Shown here in pieces: positions 8,426-17,398 of a DNA stretch of 64,000 nucleotides. The notes beneath the pieces were generated by a model. It saw only the letters and a list, made by a program, of their open reading frames with translations. It made no database searches and was not told where the DNA came from. Both the position numbers and the translations under genes were made by a program. Origin of the DNA: Novosphingopyxis sp965218915 (GTDB lineage: Bacteria > Pseudomonadota > Alphaproteobacteria > Sphingomonadales > Sphingomonadaceae). Within the stretch, counting starts at the first letter, position 1. The number at the start of each line of letters is the position of its first letter. The stretch spans positions 23,845 through 87,844 of the forward strand of contig NZ_OZ244711.1 of NCBI RefSeq assembly GCF_965218915.1, in the 5' to 3' direction.

Positions 8426-9954
8426 GTCGCTGATCCCTGTTTTTCGGCGGCGATGATCCGGGGCGGCAGCGTGCGCTGCGGCATGAACACCAGCACCACC
8501 ATGAGTGCCACCGTCATTGCCGCCATGATGAGGAACGTGTCGGACATCGTCAGCACCTGGGCCTGCTGCTCAATGACCGGCTGCAAGGCGCTCATGCTGC
8601 CGGGCACTGGGTTGGACGGGATCGGAGACGCCCCAGGCAGCCGCCAGCGGTCTTGCCCGGCCTGGTCGGCCAGCCGGTTGTAGTGCAGTCCGCCGCGCCA
8701 GCGGTCGATCAACTGGATGAGCCACACACCCGTGGCCTCGGCGAGGGCGCGCGGCGTGTTGATCGCGGCTGAAATGAACGGCGCCTCCTCCGGCCCCTTC
8801 ACGCTGTTGGTTGAGAACAGCAGCAGCGGCATGACGATCAGCGGTTGGCCAACGGCCTGGAACGCCTGCCACAGGTAGAACTGCCCCCGAAACCAGGTGG
8901 TCGTGAGCTGCGACGCCCCGATGCAGGAGATCAGGACGCAGACCAAGCCCACCATCTGGACGATCCGCGCATCGATCCGGCGGTGATCAAGCAACCACGC
9001 CGTCGCCGGCAGCAGCACGAGCTGCGACCCGGCGATGACGAAGGTGATCAGGTAGAACTGCTCCGGCCGGAACCCCTGCACCTCCTGTAAAAAGGAGTTC
9101 GGGACAGTCGAGCTGGACTGGCCGACAATGACGAACGTGAAGATCGCGATGCCGCCATAGGCAAGGTTGCGACGGCCGAACAGCTGCAGCTTGAGCAACG
9201 GCAGCGGATGGAACCACTCGTTGAGCAGCAGCAGCGGGACACCGACCGCACTGGCCAGGGCCAACATGCAGATCAAAGGAGAGTTGAACCAGTCGAACCG
9301 ATCGCCCTGCTGCAGCATTGTCGTCAGGCTGCCGAGCCCGATGACGACCAGCAGAGCGCCGCGCCAGTCAAAAATGCGGAACCGCCCGTAGTCCGGTGAG
9401 TCCTGTTCCTCGCCATACCAGACCAGCAGGCCCGCCAGGACACACAGCGGCAGCGACTCCAGGAAGACAAACTGCCAGCCGACCAGGTCGGTCCAGAGGC
9501 CGGCCATAGCGGGTGAGAGCGCGGGGGTGAACGTGGCCGTCAGGGCATAGATGGCCAAGCCGTAAAGCTTGGTCGAAGGATCGAGCACCCTTAAGGTGGT
9601 GGTCATCAGCAGCGGGATGGTGAGCCCGCCGGATAGGCCCTGCAGGCCGCGCAACAGATAGAGCGCCGACGTTTGCGGGCAGAACGGGATCAACCCGCTG
9701 GAAACCGCATTGAGGATGAAGACGAACAGAGTGAACTGCCGGAGCGTGAACGTCACCATCAGCCAGGGCGACAGCGCCATGCCGACCACCTCGGCGGAGA
9801 GATACAGGCTGCTGAACCAGGTGCCTGGATCATGGCTGAGGCCCAGGCCACCCGAGACATCGCCCATGGCGTTGGAGGCGACCTGACTGTTGAAGTCCGC
9901 CGAAATGGAACCCAGAACGATTCCGGCAAGACCGAGGAAGGGCCGAATATTCAT
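8422..9954 (-). CDS. DHA2-family (EmrB-like, 14-TM) drug:H+ antiporter
   Basis: About 510 residues with many hydrophobic segments consistent with the 14-helix DHA2 branch of the major facilitator superfamily. It is expected to export toxic organic compounds using the proton gradient, working with the HlyD adaptor and outer-membrane factor encoded immediately downstream. I chose the ATG at 9954 over the adjacent in-frame TTG. A 12-base gap separates it from the histidine kinase gene upstream, so all four are probably one transcript. An acidic hydrophilic insert near residues 425-470 precedes the last helix. Confidence 0.92.
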   Translation of the reverse strand: MNIRPFLGLAGIVLGSISADFNSQVASNAMGDVSGGLGLSHDPGTWFSSLYLSAEVVGMALSPWLMVTFTLRQFTLFVFILNAVSSGLIPFCPQTSALYLLRGLQGLSGGLTIPLLMTTTLRVLDPSTKLYGLAIYALTATFTPALSPAMAGLWTDLVGWQFVFLESLPLCVLAGLLVWYGEEQDSPDYGRFRIFDWRGALLVVIGLGSLTTMLQQGDRFDWFNSPLICMLALASAVGVPLLLLNEWFHPLPLLKLQLFGRRNLAYGGIAIFTFVIVGQSSSTVPNSFLQEVQGFRPEQFYLITFVIAGSQLVLLPATAWLLDHRRIDARIVQMVGLVCVLISCIGASQLTTTWFRGQFYLWQAFQAVGQPLIVMPLLLFSTNSVKGPEEAPFISAAINTPRALAEATGVWLIQLIDRWRGGLHYNRLADQAGQDRWRLPGASPIPSNPVPGSMSALQPVIEQQAQVLTMSDTFLIMAAMTVALMVVLVFMPQRTLPPRIIAAEKQGSAT

Positions 9955-9969
9955 CAATGAGCCCCGCGC

Positions 9970-10677
9970 CTATCCCGCCGCTGCCGACCCGGCTTCGGCC
10001 GACCAAGCCGGTAAGGCTTGCTCGACCGGGATCAGCAGATGCACGGCCGCACCCCGCTCGCGCGGTTCCCACGCTGCGTATCCTCCCATCTGCCGGGCCA
10101 GTTCGGTCACCAACGTGCGGCCGAGCCCGCCCTGGTTGGAGGCGGAGGCTGAAAATCCGGCGCCGTCGTCCTCGACGCTGCAGCGCCACATGCCGGCGGC
10201 GACACGCCGGGAGGTGATGGTGATCTGGCCATTGGCCCTGCTTGCGAAGGCATGCTTCAGCGCGTTGACCACGAGTTCATGGACGGCGCGTCCGAGCAGT
10301 CGGCACGTTGCTGCGGCGAGTTCGGTCTCATCGCAGTCTGCCGTGCAGGTCACGTTGCCGCTCGTGAAGTAGGCACCCCGGAGATAGCCGCAGAACGCGT
10401 CGAGAAATTTCCGGGCCGAAACCGGTTCGTCGGCGACGGTCTCATCCAGCAACATATATAGTTGGCGGAGAACCCCCAGGCGCTCGGCGGCGGCGTTCAG
10501 CACCTGTCTTGCAGGAACATGCGTGCAGGTGCGAGCCTCAAGGGCGAGCATGCTCGCGGCGAGCTGGACGGCGTTGGAATAGCGGTGCCGCATCTCGTCG
10601 AATCGAACCTGGTCTAGACCCATCGCGAGGCCGTTCTGGGCGTCGGGCCTATGGTGTGCGACTGCTTCATCGTGCAT
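9970..10677 (-). CDS. Soluble HWE/HisKA_2-type sensor histidine kinase
   Basis: A 235-residue protein without transmembrane helices or a recognisable sensor domain. The phospho-acceptor segment is MRHRYSNAVQLAASML, with the candidate His at about residue 31. The ATP-binding domain shows the N box ELVVNALKHAF, a DDGAGF G1 box and GGLGRTLV as G2 box. This layout fits the HisKA_2/HWE kinases common in alphaproteobacteria. It is the first gene of the efflux operon and has no response regulator next to it, so its partner is elsewhere or it acts through a phosphotransfer network. Input is unknown; its position suggests it responds to the condition that requires the pump. Confidence 0.85.
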   Translation of the reverse strand: MHDEAVAHHRPDAQNGLAMGLDQVRFDEMRHRYSNAVQLAASMLALEARTCTHVPARQVLNAAAERLGVLRQLYMLLDETVADEPVSARKFLDAFCGYLRGAYFTSGNVTCTADCDETELAAATCRLLGRAVHELVVNALKHAFASRANGQITITSRRVAAGMWRCSVEDDGAGFSASASNQGGLGRTLVTELARQMGGYAAWEPRERGAAVHLLIPVEQALPAWSAEAGSAAAG

Positions 10678-10955
10678 GCGGGCGGCCCGATCTGATTGTG
10701 AGCCCCTGAGCGGCGGACTTGAGACATGTAGCGCCCTCCGCGACCGCGCTCCTTCAGATTTGGGACAAGACTTTCGTGATCCCGCCTTCTAGTTCCCGTT
10801 CCGGCGTGCGGCTCCGAGGACCGCCGACTCCAAAGAACGCGGGCGTCAGAAAACAAAAGTCGTGTCCAGTATTTGCAAGCAGGACTACCCGACAGTCTTT
10901 ACGGGAAGGGTGCTGATTCCGACTGCCAAGATTGCCGGTGGAGACTCGAGGTCGC

Positions 10956-11939
10956 ATGATCCACTTGACGCCGAGTTGTCCAGCCGAACATGCCGCCGGG
11001 CAGTATGCGCAGAACATCGCGCGGGCCGCCCGCTGCGCCGCCTTGGCGGCGGTCTCCCTCATGCTGGCCGGCTGCCAGCCCGCCGTGCTGGATCCGGCCG
11101 GGCCAGTCGGACGCGCCCAGCTTTCGATTTTCGTCGACTCGCTGGCGATCATGCTCGCCATCGTCGTCCCCACCATGATCGGCACCCTGGCCTGCGCCTG
11201 GTGGTTCCGCCGCGGCAATGCCCGGGCGCAGCGCCTGCCGTACTGGTCATACTCCGGCCGGATCGAAATGGTGACCTGGGGGGTGCCGCTGCTGACCATC
11301 ATGCTGCTGGGCGGCGTGGCCTGGGTCGGCGCCCACGAGCTCGACCCGGGGCGGTCGCTGCCGGGCGACAAGCCGCTCGAGATCCAGGCGGTGTCGCTGG
11401 ATTGGAAGTGGCTGTTCATCTACCCCGAGCAGGGCGTCGCCAGCCTCAACGAGGTGGCGGTGCCGGCGGGCAAGCCGGTCCACTTCTTGCTGACCTCGGG
11501 GAGCGTGATGAACGCGTTCTTCGTGCCGCAGCTCGGCAGCATGATCTACACCATGAACGGCATGGTATCCGAGCTGCACCTGCAGGCGGACCACGAGGGC
11601 ACGTTCGGCGGCCTGTCCTCGCACTATAGCGGCGACGGGTTCTCGGACATGCATTTCGCCGTTCGGTCCTTGGACGGGGACGGGTTCGCGCGCTGGATCG
11701 CCGCAGCGCACGCCGACGCGGCCGGGTTGGATGCGGCGTCCTACGCGCAGCTGGCCCGGCAGAGCACCAAGGACCCCGCACGCCAGTGGGGCCGGGTTGA
11801 TCCGGAGCTGTTCGACAAGATCGTCAGCCAGCACCTGCCGCCCGGCCCGGGACCGAAACCGACGACGGGCGGCAAGTCGGGAAGCGCCAAGGCTGAGGGC
11901 GGCCCCGGCACATCCATCCGCATGGCAAAGGAACACTAG
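10956..11939 (+). CDS. cyoA: Cytochrome bo3 ubiquinol oxidase subunit II
   Basis: About 327 residues. The N-terminus is a lipoprotein-type signal ending in MLAGC, followed by two transmembrane helices and a periplasmic cupredoxin domain with VSLDWKWLFIYPEQG, SVMNAFFVPQLGSMIYTMNG and SGDGFSDMHFAV. These match CyoA; the cysteine and histidine ligands of a CuA centre are absent, as expected for a quinol rather than cytochrome c oxidase. The ATG at 10956 was preferred to an in-frame TTG at 10932. It abuts cyoB with no gap. The C-terminal 50 residues form a low-complexity Gly/Lys/Pro tail not typical of E. coli CyoA. Confidence 0.93.
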   Translation: MIHLTPSCPAEHAAGQYAQNIARAARCAALAAVSLMLAGCQPAVLDPAGPVGRAQLSIFVDSLAIMLAIVVPTMIGTLACAWWFRRGNARAQRLPYWSYSGRIEMVTWGVPLLTIMLLGGVAWVGAHELDPGRSLPGDKPLEIQAVSLDWKWLFIYPEQGVASLNEVAVPAGKPVHFLLTSGSVMNAFFVPQLGSMIYTMNGMVSELHLQADHEGTFGGLSSHYSGDGFSDMHFAVRSLDGDGFARWIAAAHADAAGLDAASYAQLARQSTKDPARQWGRVDPELFDKIVSQHLPPGPGPKPTTGGKSGSAKAEGGPGTSIRMAKEH

Positions 11940-13934
11940 ATGCTCGGCAAGCTGACCTGGTCCGCGATCCCGTTCGACCAGCCACTGCCGCTGATCGCGG
12001 CCGGGGCGGTGGGGTTCGTGATCCTCTGCGTGATCGCCTGGATCGTGCTCAAGGGCCACCTGCCCTACCTGTGGCGCGAGTGGATCACCAGCGTCGATCA
12101 CAAGCGCATCGGCATCATGTACTGCGTGCTGGCGCTGGTCATGCTGCTCCGCGGCTTTTCGGACGCGATCATGATGCGGTCGCAGCAGGCGCTGGCCTAC
12201 AACGCGCCCGGCTATCTGCCGCCAGAGCACTACGACCAAATCTTCTCTGCGCACGGCACGCTGATGATCTTCTTCGTGGCCATGTCGTTCGTCGTCGGCC
12301 TGATGAACTTCGTCGTCCCGCTGCAGCTCGGCGTGCGCGACGTGGCCTTTCCCACGCTCAACTCCGTCAGCTTCTGGCTCACCTGCGTCGGCGCGCTGCT
12401 GGTGAACATCTCGCTGATCGTGGGCGAGTTCGCGCGCACCGGCTGGCTGCCCTACCCGCCGCTGTCGGAGCTGAACTACTCGCCGGGCGTGGGGGTGGAT
12501 TACTATCTCTGGGCGTTGCTGGTCTCGGGCGTCGGCACGCTGATGACCGGGATCAACCTGGTGACAACGATCCTGAAGATGCACGCACCGGGCATGACCT
12601 ATCTGCGGATGCCGATGTTCTGCTGGACCGCGCTGGCCTCGAACCTGCTGATCGTTGCCGCTTTTCCAATCCTGACGGCGACGCTGCTAATGCTGACGCT
12701 GGATCGTTACCTCGGCTTCCACTTTTTCACCAACGAGGGTGGGGGTAACGTGATGATGTTCATGAACCTCATCTGGGCTTGGGGCCATCCGGAGGTCTAC
12801 ATCCTGATCCTGCCGGCGTTCGGCGTGTTCTCCGAAGTGGTCTCGACCTTCTCCCAGAAGCCGCTGTTCGGCTACCGCTCGATGGTGATCGCGACCATGG
12901 TGATCTGCATCTTCGCCTTCATGGTGTGGCTGCACCACTTCTTCACCATGGGTGCCGGCGGCGACGTGAACGGCGTGTTCGGCATCGCCACCATGATCAT
13001 CGCGGTGCCGACCGGGGTGAAGGTGTTCAACTGGATGTTCACCATGTTTGGCGGCCGGGTGACGTTCTCGAGCCCGATGCTGTGGGCGCTGGGCTTCATG
13101 ATCACGTTCGTGCTGGGCGGCATGACCGGCGTGCTGCTGGCGGTGCCGCCGGCGGACTTCGTTCTGCACAACTCGCTGTTCCTGGTCGCGCACTTCCACA
13201 ACGTCATCATCGGCGGCGTGCTGTTCGGCTCCTTCGCGGGCTACATGTACTGGTTCCCCAAGGCCTTCGGCTTCCGCCTGCACGAGGGCCTGGGCAAGTG
13301 GTCGTTCTGGTGCTGGCTGGTCGGCTTCTACGTCGCCTTCATGCCGCTCTACGTGCTCGGCCTGATGGGCATGACCCGGCGCATGCAGCACTACGACGTC
13401 GCGGCCTGGCGGCCCTGGCTGCTGGTCGCGGCGTTCGGCGTCGTCATCATCCTCGCCGGCATCGTCCTGATGTGCGCGCAACTGTTCGTCAGCATCCGCC
13501 GGCGCGACGAGCTGCGCGACTGGACCGGCGATCCCTGGGAGGGCCGTTCGCTGGAATGGGCGACGAGCTCGCCGCCGCCGGCCTACAACTTCGCCGTCCT
13601 GCCCGAAGTCACCGGGGAGGACGCCTACTGGGGCATCAAGGAACGCGCCCGCGAGCAGGGCGATTTGACGGCCCGGCCCGACTACGTGGACATCGAGATG
13701 CCGCGCAACAGCCCGACCGGCTTCGTCTGCGCCTTCTTCGCAGCGGGCTTCGGGTTCGCCATGGTCTGGCACATCTGGTGGATGGCGATCGCCACCCTGG
13801 CCTGCGCGGTCGCCACCTTCGTGGTGTTCGCCTGGCGCGACCGGAGCGAATACGTCATCCCCGCCGCCGAGGTCGAGCGCGGCGACCGGCGCCGGCGCCA
13901 GGCGGCCCACGCGCGGCTGGAGCTCGCGCAGTGA
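11940..13934 (+). CDS. cyoB: Cytochrome bo3 ubiquinol oxidase subunit I
   Basis: A 664-residue haem-copper oxidase catalytic subunit with about 15 membrane helices. Diagnostic parts are the WAWGHPEVYILILPAFG helix with the CuB-His/Tyr crosslink region, the K-channel and haem segments around HHFFTMGAGGDVNGVFG, and FLVAHFHNVIIGGV with the haem-ligand histidines. Length and C-terminal extension match CyoB. It oxidises ubiquinol and reduces O2 while pumping protons. The gene starts directly after the cyoA stop and its own stop overlaps the cyoC start, so the operon is tightly coupled. Confidence 0.97.
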   Translation: MLGKLTWSAIPFDQPLPLIAAGAVGFVILCVIAWIVLKGHLPYLWREWITSVDHKRIGIMYCVLALVMLLRGFSDAIMMRSQQALAYNAPGYLPPEHYDQIFSAHGTLMIFFVAMSFVVGLMNFVVPLQLGVRDVAFPTLNSVSFWLTCVGALLVNISLIVGEFARTGWLPYPPLSELNYSPGVGVDYYLWALLVSGVGTLMTGINLVTTILKMHAPGMTYLRMPMFCWTALASNLLIVAAFPILTATLLMLTLDRYLGFHFFTNEGGGNVMMFMNLIWAWGHPEVYILILPAFGVFSEVVSTFSQKPLFGYRSMVIATMVICIFAFMVWLHHFFTMGAGGDVNGVFGIATMIIAVPTGVKVFNWMFTMFGGRVTFSSPMLWALGFMITFVLGGMTGVLLAVPPADFVLHNSLFLVAHFHNVIIGGVLFGSFAGYMYWFPKAFGFRLHEGLGKWSFWCWLVGFYVAFMPLYVLGLMGMTRRMQHYDVAAWRPWLLVAAFGVVIILAGIVLMCAQLFVSIRRRDELRDWTGDPWEGRSLEWATSSPPPAYNFAVLPEVTGEDAYWGIKERAREQGDLTARPDYVDIEMPRNSPTGFVCAFFAAGFGFAMVWHIWWMAIATLACAVATFVVFAWRDRSEYVIPAAEVERGDRRRRQAAHARLELAQ

Positions 13935-14785
13935 CCCGGCTGAACCCTGGCGCCGCGCCGCGCCCGTTCCTCCTGCGCGGCCTGGGTAGGGCGCTGTTGG
14001 GGGTGGGTGCGGCCGTCGCGGCTTTGGTGGCGCTGCGCCCGGTCCAGGACCGGGCCACTGCGCCATACATGGACGACGCCCGAGCGCAGCCCGGTCCGCA
14101 ACCGCTGCCCCGTAGCCGCGACCTGCCCGATCCACCGCTCAGAAGGCGGGCCGACCCATACCGGCTGGGCCACGCCAGCGATGACCGGCAGCCGAGCACC
14201 GAGCACGGCGAGCGCGGACCGGCGTCCAAGCGGATCATCGTCGGCTACGGCTTTTGGGTGTTCTTGCTGTCGGACATCATCATGTTTGCGGCCTTCTTCG
14301 CGGCCTACGCCGTTCTGCACGGCCGCACCGCCGGCGGCCCCTCCGGACAGGACCTGTTCGACATCACCAGCGCGGCGCTCGAGACCGGGTGCCTGCTGAC
14401 CTCCACGCTGGCTTGCGGCCTAGCCATGGTGGGCCTGCACGCGCGCGACGCCCGCTGGTTCTACTTCGGCATGGCCGCGACCTTCGTGCTGGGGGCGGCC
14501 TTTTTAGCGCTCGAGCTGCGCGAGTTCTGGTCGATGATCGCCGCCGGCAACGGGCCGGCGCGCAGCGCCTTCCTGTCCTCGTTCTTCGCGCTGGTCGGTC
14601 TACATGGGGCGCACGTCTCCGCCGGGCTGCTCTGGCTGCTGACGATGGTGGCCCAGGTCTGGGTCAAGGGTCCCCGCGCCGACATCCTGCGCCGGGTTCT
14701 GTGCTTCAGCCTGTTCTGGCATGCGCTCGACATCGTCTGGATCGGCCTGTTCACCGTCGTCTATTTGATGGGAGTGCAGGCATGA
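13931..14785 (+). CDS. cyoC: Cytochrome bo3 ubiquinol oxidase subunit III with N-terminal extension
   Basis: The CyoC core spans roughly residues 100-284: GYGFWVFLLSDIIMFAAFFA, LREFWSMIAAGNGPARSAFL, GLHGAHVSAGLLWLL and FWHALDIVWIGLFTVVYLMG, five helices as usual. The only in-frame start overlapping the cyoB stop is GTG (GTGA overlap). It gives a 284-residue protein with about 90 extra N-terminal residues: an additional hydrophobic segment (ALLGVGAAVAALVALRPV) and a Pro/Arg-rich linker. A downstream ATG at 14069 would keep only the linker. The extra segment is unusual for CyoC, which normally has about 200 residues. Confidence 0.92.
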   Translation: MTRLNPGAAPRPFLLRGLGRALLGVGAAVAALVALRPVQDRATAPYMDDARAQPGPQPLPRSRDLPDPPLRRRADPYRLGHASDDRQPSTEHGERGPASKRIIVGYGFWVFLLSDIIMFAAFFAAYAVLHGRTAGGPSGQDLFDITSAALETGCLLTSTLACGLAMVGLHARDARWFYFGMAATFVLGAAFLALELREFWSMIAAGNGPARSAFLSSFFALVGLHGAHVSAGLLWLLTMVAQVWVKGPRADILRRVLCFSLFWHALDIVWIGLFTVVYLMGVQA

Positions 14786-15177
14786 GCGACGCCGAGACTG
14801 CCAACCATCGCCTGGACCAGGACCGGGCGCCCGGCGACCAGCGATCTGACCAGCCCGGAAAAGGCGCCCGCGGCTACCTGGTCGGCTACGGCCTGGCCGT
14901 CGTGCTGACCATCGTCTCCTTCGTGGTCGCGCGCACCACGCTGGTCTGGACGCCCAGCATCCCCATCGCGCTGTTCGCGCTGGCGATTGCGCAGATGGGC
15001 GTGCACCTGGTGTTCTTCCTTCACATCAGCACCGGCCCGGACAGCACCAACAACGTCATGGCCCTGGCCTTCGGCGTGCTGATCGTATTCCTGCTGATCG
15101 CCGGCTCGATCTGGATCATGGGACACCTCGACACCAACATGCCGAGCATGGACAAGGTCATGCAGATGCAGCGATGA
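14782..15177 (+). CDS. cyoD: Cytochrome bo3 ubiquinol oxidase subunit IV
   Basis: 131 residues with three membrane helices and the CyoD pattern GYLVGYGLAVVLTIVSFVVA, FALAIAQMGVHLVFFLHIST and GVLIVFLLIAGSIWIMGHLD. The N-terminal 35 residues are hydrophilic and Asp/Gln-rich. The ATG overlaps the cyoC stop (ATGA). It completes a cyoABCD operon; no cyoE-type haem O synthase is present, so haem O must come from elsewhere in the genome. Confidence 0.95.
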   Translation: MSDAETANHRLDQDRAPGDQRSDQPGKGARGYLVGYGLAVVLTIVSFVVARTTLVWTPSIPIALFALAIAQMGVHLVFFLHISTGPDSTNNVMALAFGVLIVFLLIAGSIWIMGHLDTNMPSMDKVMQMQR

Positions 15178-15234
15178 TCGGCGCCGCCGCGGTGCATTGC
15201 GCCGAACGCTTCAGCCAGCCCGGGATGCTTTGCC

Positions 15235-17394
15235 TTGGCGTATGAGATTAGCGTCGGACCCGCGCAGCTCACGATCCATATCGGCGAATGCGTGCTGATC
15301 ACCGAGACCGATGGCCAGATCCGTCAACCGAGCGAGCGCGGCCTGTTCTACCGCGACACCCGCGTCATCAGCGAGTGGGAGATCACGGTCGACGGCCGCC
15401 CCTGGCAGGCGCTGAGCGCCGCCGCCGTCGCGCACTACGCGGCACAGGTGGTGATGACCAACCCGGCCCTGCCCACCGACACGGCTGCGCTCCCCGCCGG
15501 CAGCATCAGCCTGACCATCGGCCGCATGCTCGGCCTGGGCGGGATGTGCGAGACGCTCACGATGCGAAATCACAACCGCACCGCGGTCCGCATCCTGCTC
15601 GCGGCGCGGATGCGGTGCGACTTCGCCGACATTTTCGACGTCAAGTCCCACCAAATCATCTCCCGCGGCGAGACCATCACGACCTGGTCCGCCGCAGAAG
15701 GCCGGTTGGATACCCTGCACACCAACGACGATTTCCGCCGCGGCGTCTCCGTGTCTCCGGCGCCACGCAGCCCGGTGCCTACTCTGCAGGACGGCGCACT
15801 CGGCTTCCTCGTGGAGCTCGCGCCGCAGGCTAGCTGGCAAGCGGAACTGCTCTATCGCCTGATTGACGGCACCAAGCTGCTGGAGGCCTCGTCGGACCGG
15901 TTCGCCGAACAAACGACTTCGGCACAGGCCCGCGCCTCCGACGCTTGGTGCGAGCAGGCCATGCAGCTGCGCAGCAGCTACGTGCCGATGCAGCTCCTGT
16001 TCGAGCAGTCGCTCGACGACCTGGCGGCGCTCCGCCTGCCCATCGAGGGCACCAATCTCGAGGCGTTCGTGCCGGCGGCCGGCATTCCGTGGTTCGCAGC
16101 ACTGTTCGGCCGCGACAGCCTGGTCACGGCGCTGCAGACCGTGCCGGTCTACCCTGATTTCGCCCGCGGCGCGCTGGAGGTGCTGGCGCGCTACCAAGCC
16201 GACGGGACGGACGACAACCGGGACATGCAGCCGGGCAAGATCCCGCACGAACTCCGCAACGGCGAACTCGCCGCACTCGGCCTGGTGCCGTACCGGCCGT
16301 ACTACGGCACCGCCGATGCCACCCCGCTCTACCTGATCCTGCTGCACCAGACCTGGCGCTTCACCGGTGACGACGGGCTGATCCGCACGCATCTCGGCAC
16401 CGCCGAGCGCTGCCTGCGCTGGATCGACGACTACGGCGACCTCGACGGCGATGGCTTTCAGGAATACCGGCGCCTCGCCCCGGACGGGGCGGAGAACCAG
16501 GGCTGGAAAGATTCCGGCAACGGCGTGCTCGACGAGGCCGGCGACGACGTGCCGGCGCCCAAGGCGCTGTGCGAGCTGCAGGGCTACGTCTACGACGCCT
16601 GGCGCCGCATGGCCGAGGTGTTCGAAACGCTCGGCCAGGCCGAACGGGCGACGGCGCTGCGCGGCAAGGCGCAGGACCTGTTCGACCACTTCAACGCCGT
16701 GTTCTGGGACGACGAGCAGCAATTCTACGCGCTCTGCCTCAACCCGGCGAAGCGGCCGGTGATGAGCATCAGCTCCAACCCGGGGCACCTGCTATGGTCC
16801 GGCATCGTGCCGCAGGATCGCGCCGCCGCCGTGGTGCGGCGGTTGATGGCAGACGACATGTGGAGCGGCTGGGGCGTGCGCACGCTGTCGGCCGCGCACC
16901 CGGCCTACAACCCGCACGACTACCAGCTCGGCGCCATCTGGCCGCACGACAACGGCCTGATCGCATTGGGCTTCAAGCGCTATGGCTTCCATGCTGAAGC
17001 GGCACGGATCGTCAAGGGCATGGTCGACGCCGGCAGCCGCTTCCTGCTGCACCGGTTGCCCGAGGTCTTCGCCGGCACCGGCCGCGACGACACGCCGTTT
17101 CCGGTCCAGTACCTCGGCGCCAACGTGCCCCAGGCCTGGGCGGCCGGCGCGATGTTCACCTTCGTCCGCGCTCTGCTCGGGGCCGGAGTGGACCTCTCCG
17201 ACAACATTGTCTCGCTCGACCCGTTCCTGCCCGACTGGCTGCCGGACCTGCACATCGAGGGCCTGCACGTCGGCTGCCGCCGGGTCGACCTGCATGTCTG
17301 GCGCCAGGACGGCGAGACCCGCGCCTCGCTGTCCGGCGATCCGGCCGTCAAACTGGTGATTCGCTCCGTCGCGGATACCTCCCAGTCCCCCTGA
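15235..17394 (+). CDS. Amylo-alpha-1,6-glucosidase / glycogen-debranching-type protein
   Basis: 719 residues with an N-terminal beta-sandwich domain (about 1-210; ERGLFYRDTRVISEWEI is the hallmark of the GDE_N_bis domain) and a six-hairpin (alpha/alpha)6 domain. Segments of the latter are AGIPWFAALFGRDSLVTALQ, ENQGWKDSGNGVLDEAG with a likely catalytic Asp, and HDYQLGAIWPHDNGLIALGF. It is expected to hydrolyse alpha-1,6 branches or act on trehalose/glucan-type storage polymers in the cytoplasm. The start taken is TTG, with no strong ribosome site, so the exact N-terminus is uncertain. It follows cyoD by 57 bases and may share its transcript. Confidence 0.85.
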   Translation: MAYEISVGPAQLTIHIGECVLITETDGQIRQPSERGLFYRDTRVISEWEITVDGRPWQALSAAAVAHYAAQVVMTNPALPTDTAALPAGSISLTIGRMLGLGGMCETLTMRNHNRTAVRILLAARMRCDFADIFDVKSHQIISRGETITTWSAAEGRLDTLHTNDDFRRGVSVSPAPRSPVPTLQDGALGFLVELAPQASWQAELLYRLIDGTKLLEASSDRFAEQTTSAQARASDAWCEQAMQLRSSYVPMQLLFEQSLDDLAALRLPIEGTNLEAFVPAAGIPWFAALFGRDSLVTALQTVPVYPDFARGALEVLARYQADGTDDNRDMQPGKIPHELRNGELAALGLVPYRPYYGTADATPLYLILLHQTWRFTGDDGLIRTHLGTAERCLRWIDDYGDLDGDGFQEYRRLAPDGAENQGWKDSGNGVLDEAGDDVPAPKALCELQGYVYDAWRRMAEVFETLGQAERATALRGKAQDLFDHFNAVFWDDEQQFYALCLNPAKRPVMSISSNPGHLLWSGIVPQDRAAAVVRRLMADDMWSGWGVRTLSAAHPAYNPHDYQLGAIWPHDNGLIALGFKRYGFHAEAARIVKGMVDAGSRFLLHRLPEVFAGTGRDDTPFPVQYLGANVPQAWAAGAMFTFVRALLGAGVDLSDNIVSLDPFLPDWLPDLHIEGLHVGCRRVDLHVWRQDGETRASLSGDPAVKLVIRSVADTSQSP

Positions 17395-17398
17395 CCAC

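Noticed and set aside
10678..10955. Possible extra gene between the histidine kinase and cyoA
   Set aside because: Frames on both strands lack family resemblance and ribosome sites; the space is more likely the divergent promoter region.
12687..14135. Long antisense frame opposite cyoB, and a long alternative plus frame from 12779
   Set aside because: Both are composition artefacts over a clear oxidase subunit gene; only the last part of the plus frame (from the GTG at 13931) is real cyoC.
15211..16788. 525-codon antisense frame opposite the debranching-type gene
   Set aside because: Repetitive Arg/Val/Ala composition with no recognisable domain; the plus-strand protein is a clear family member.
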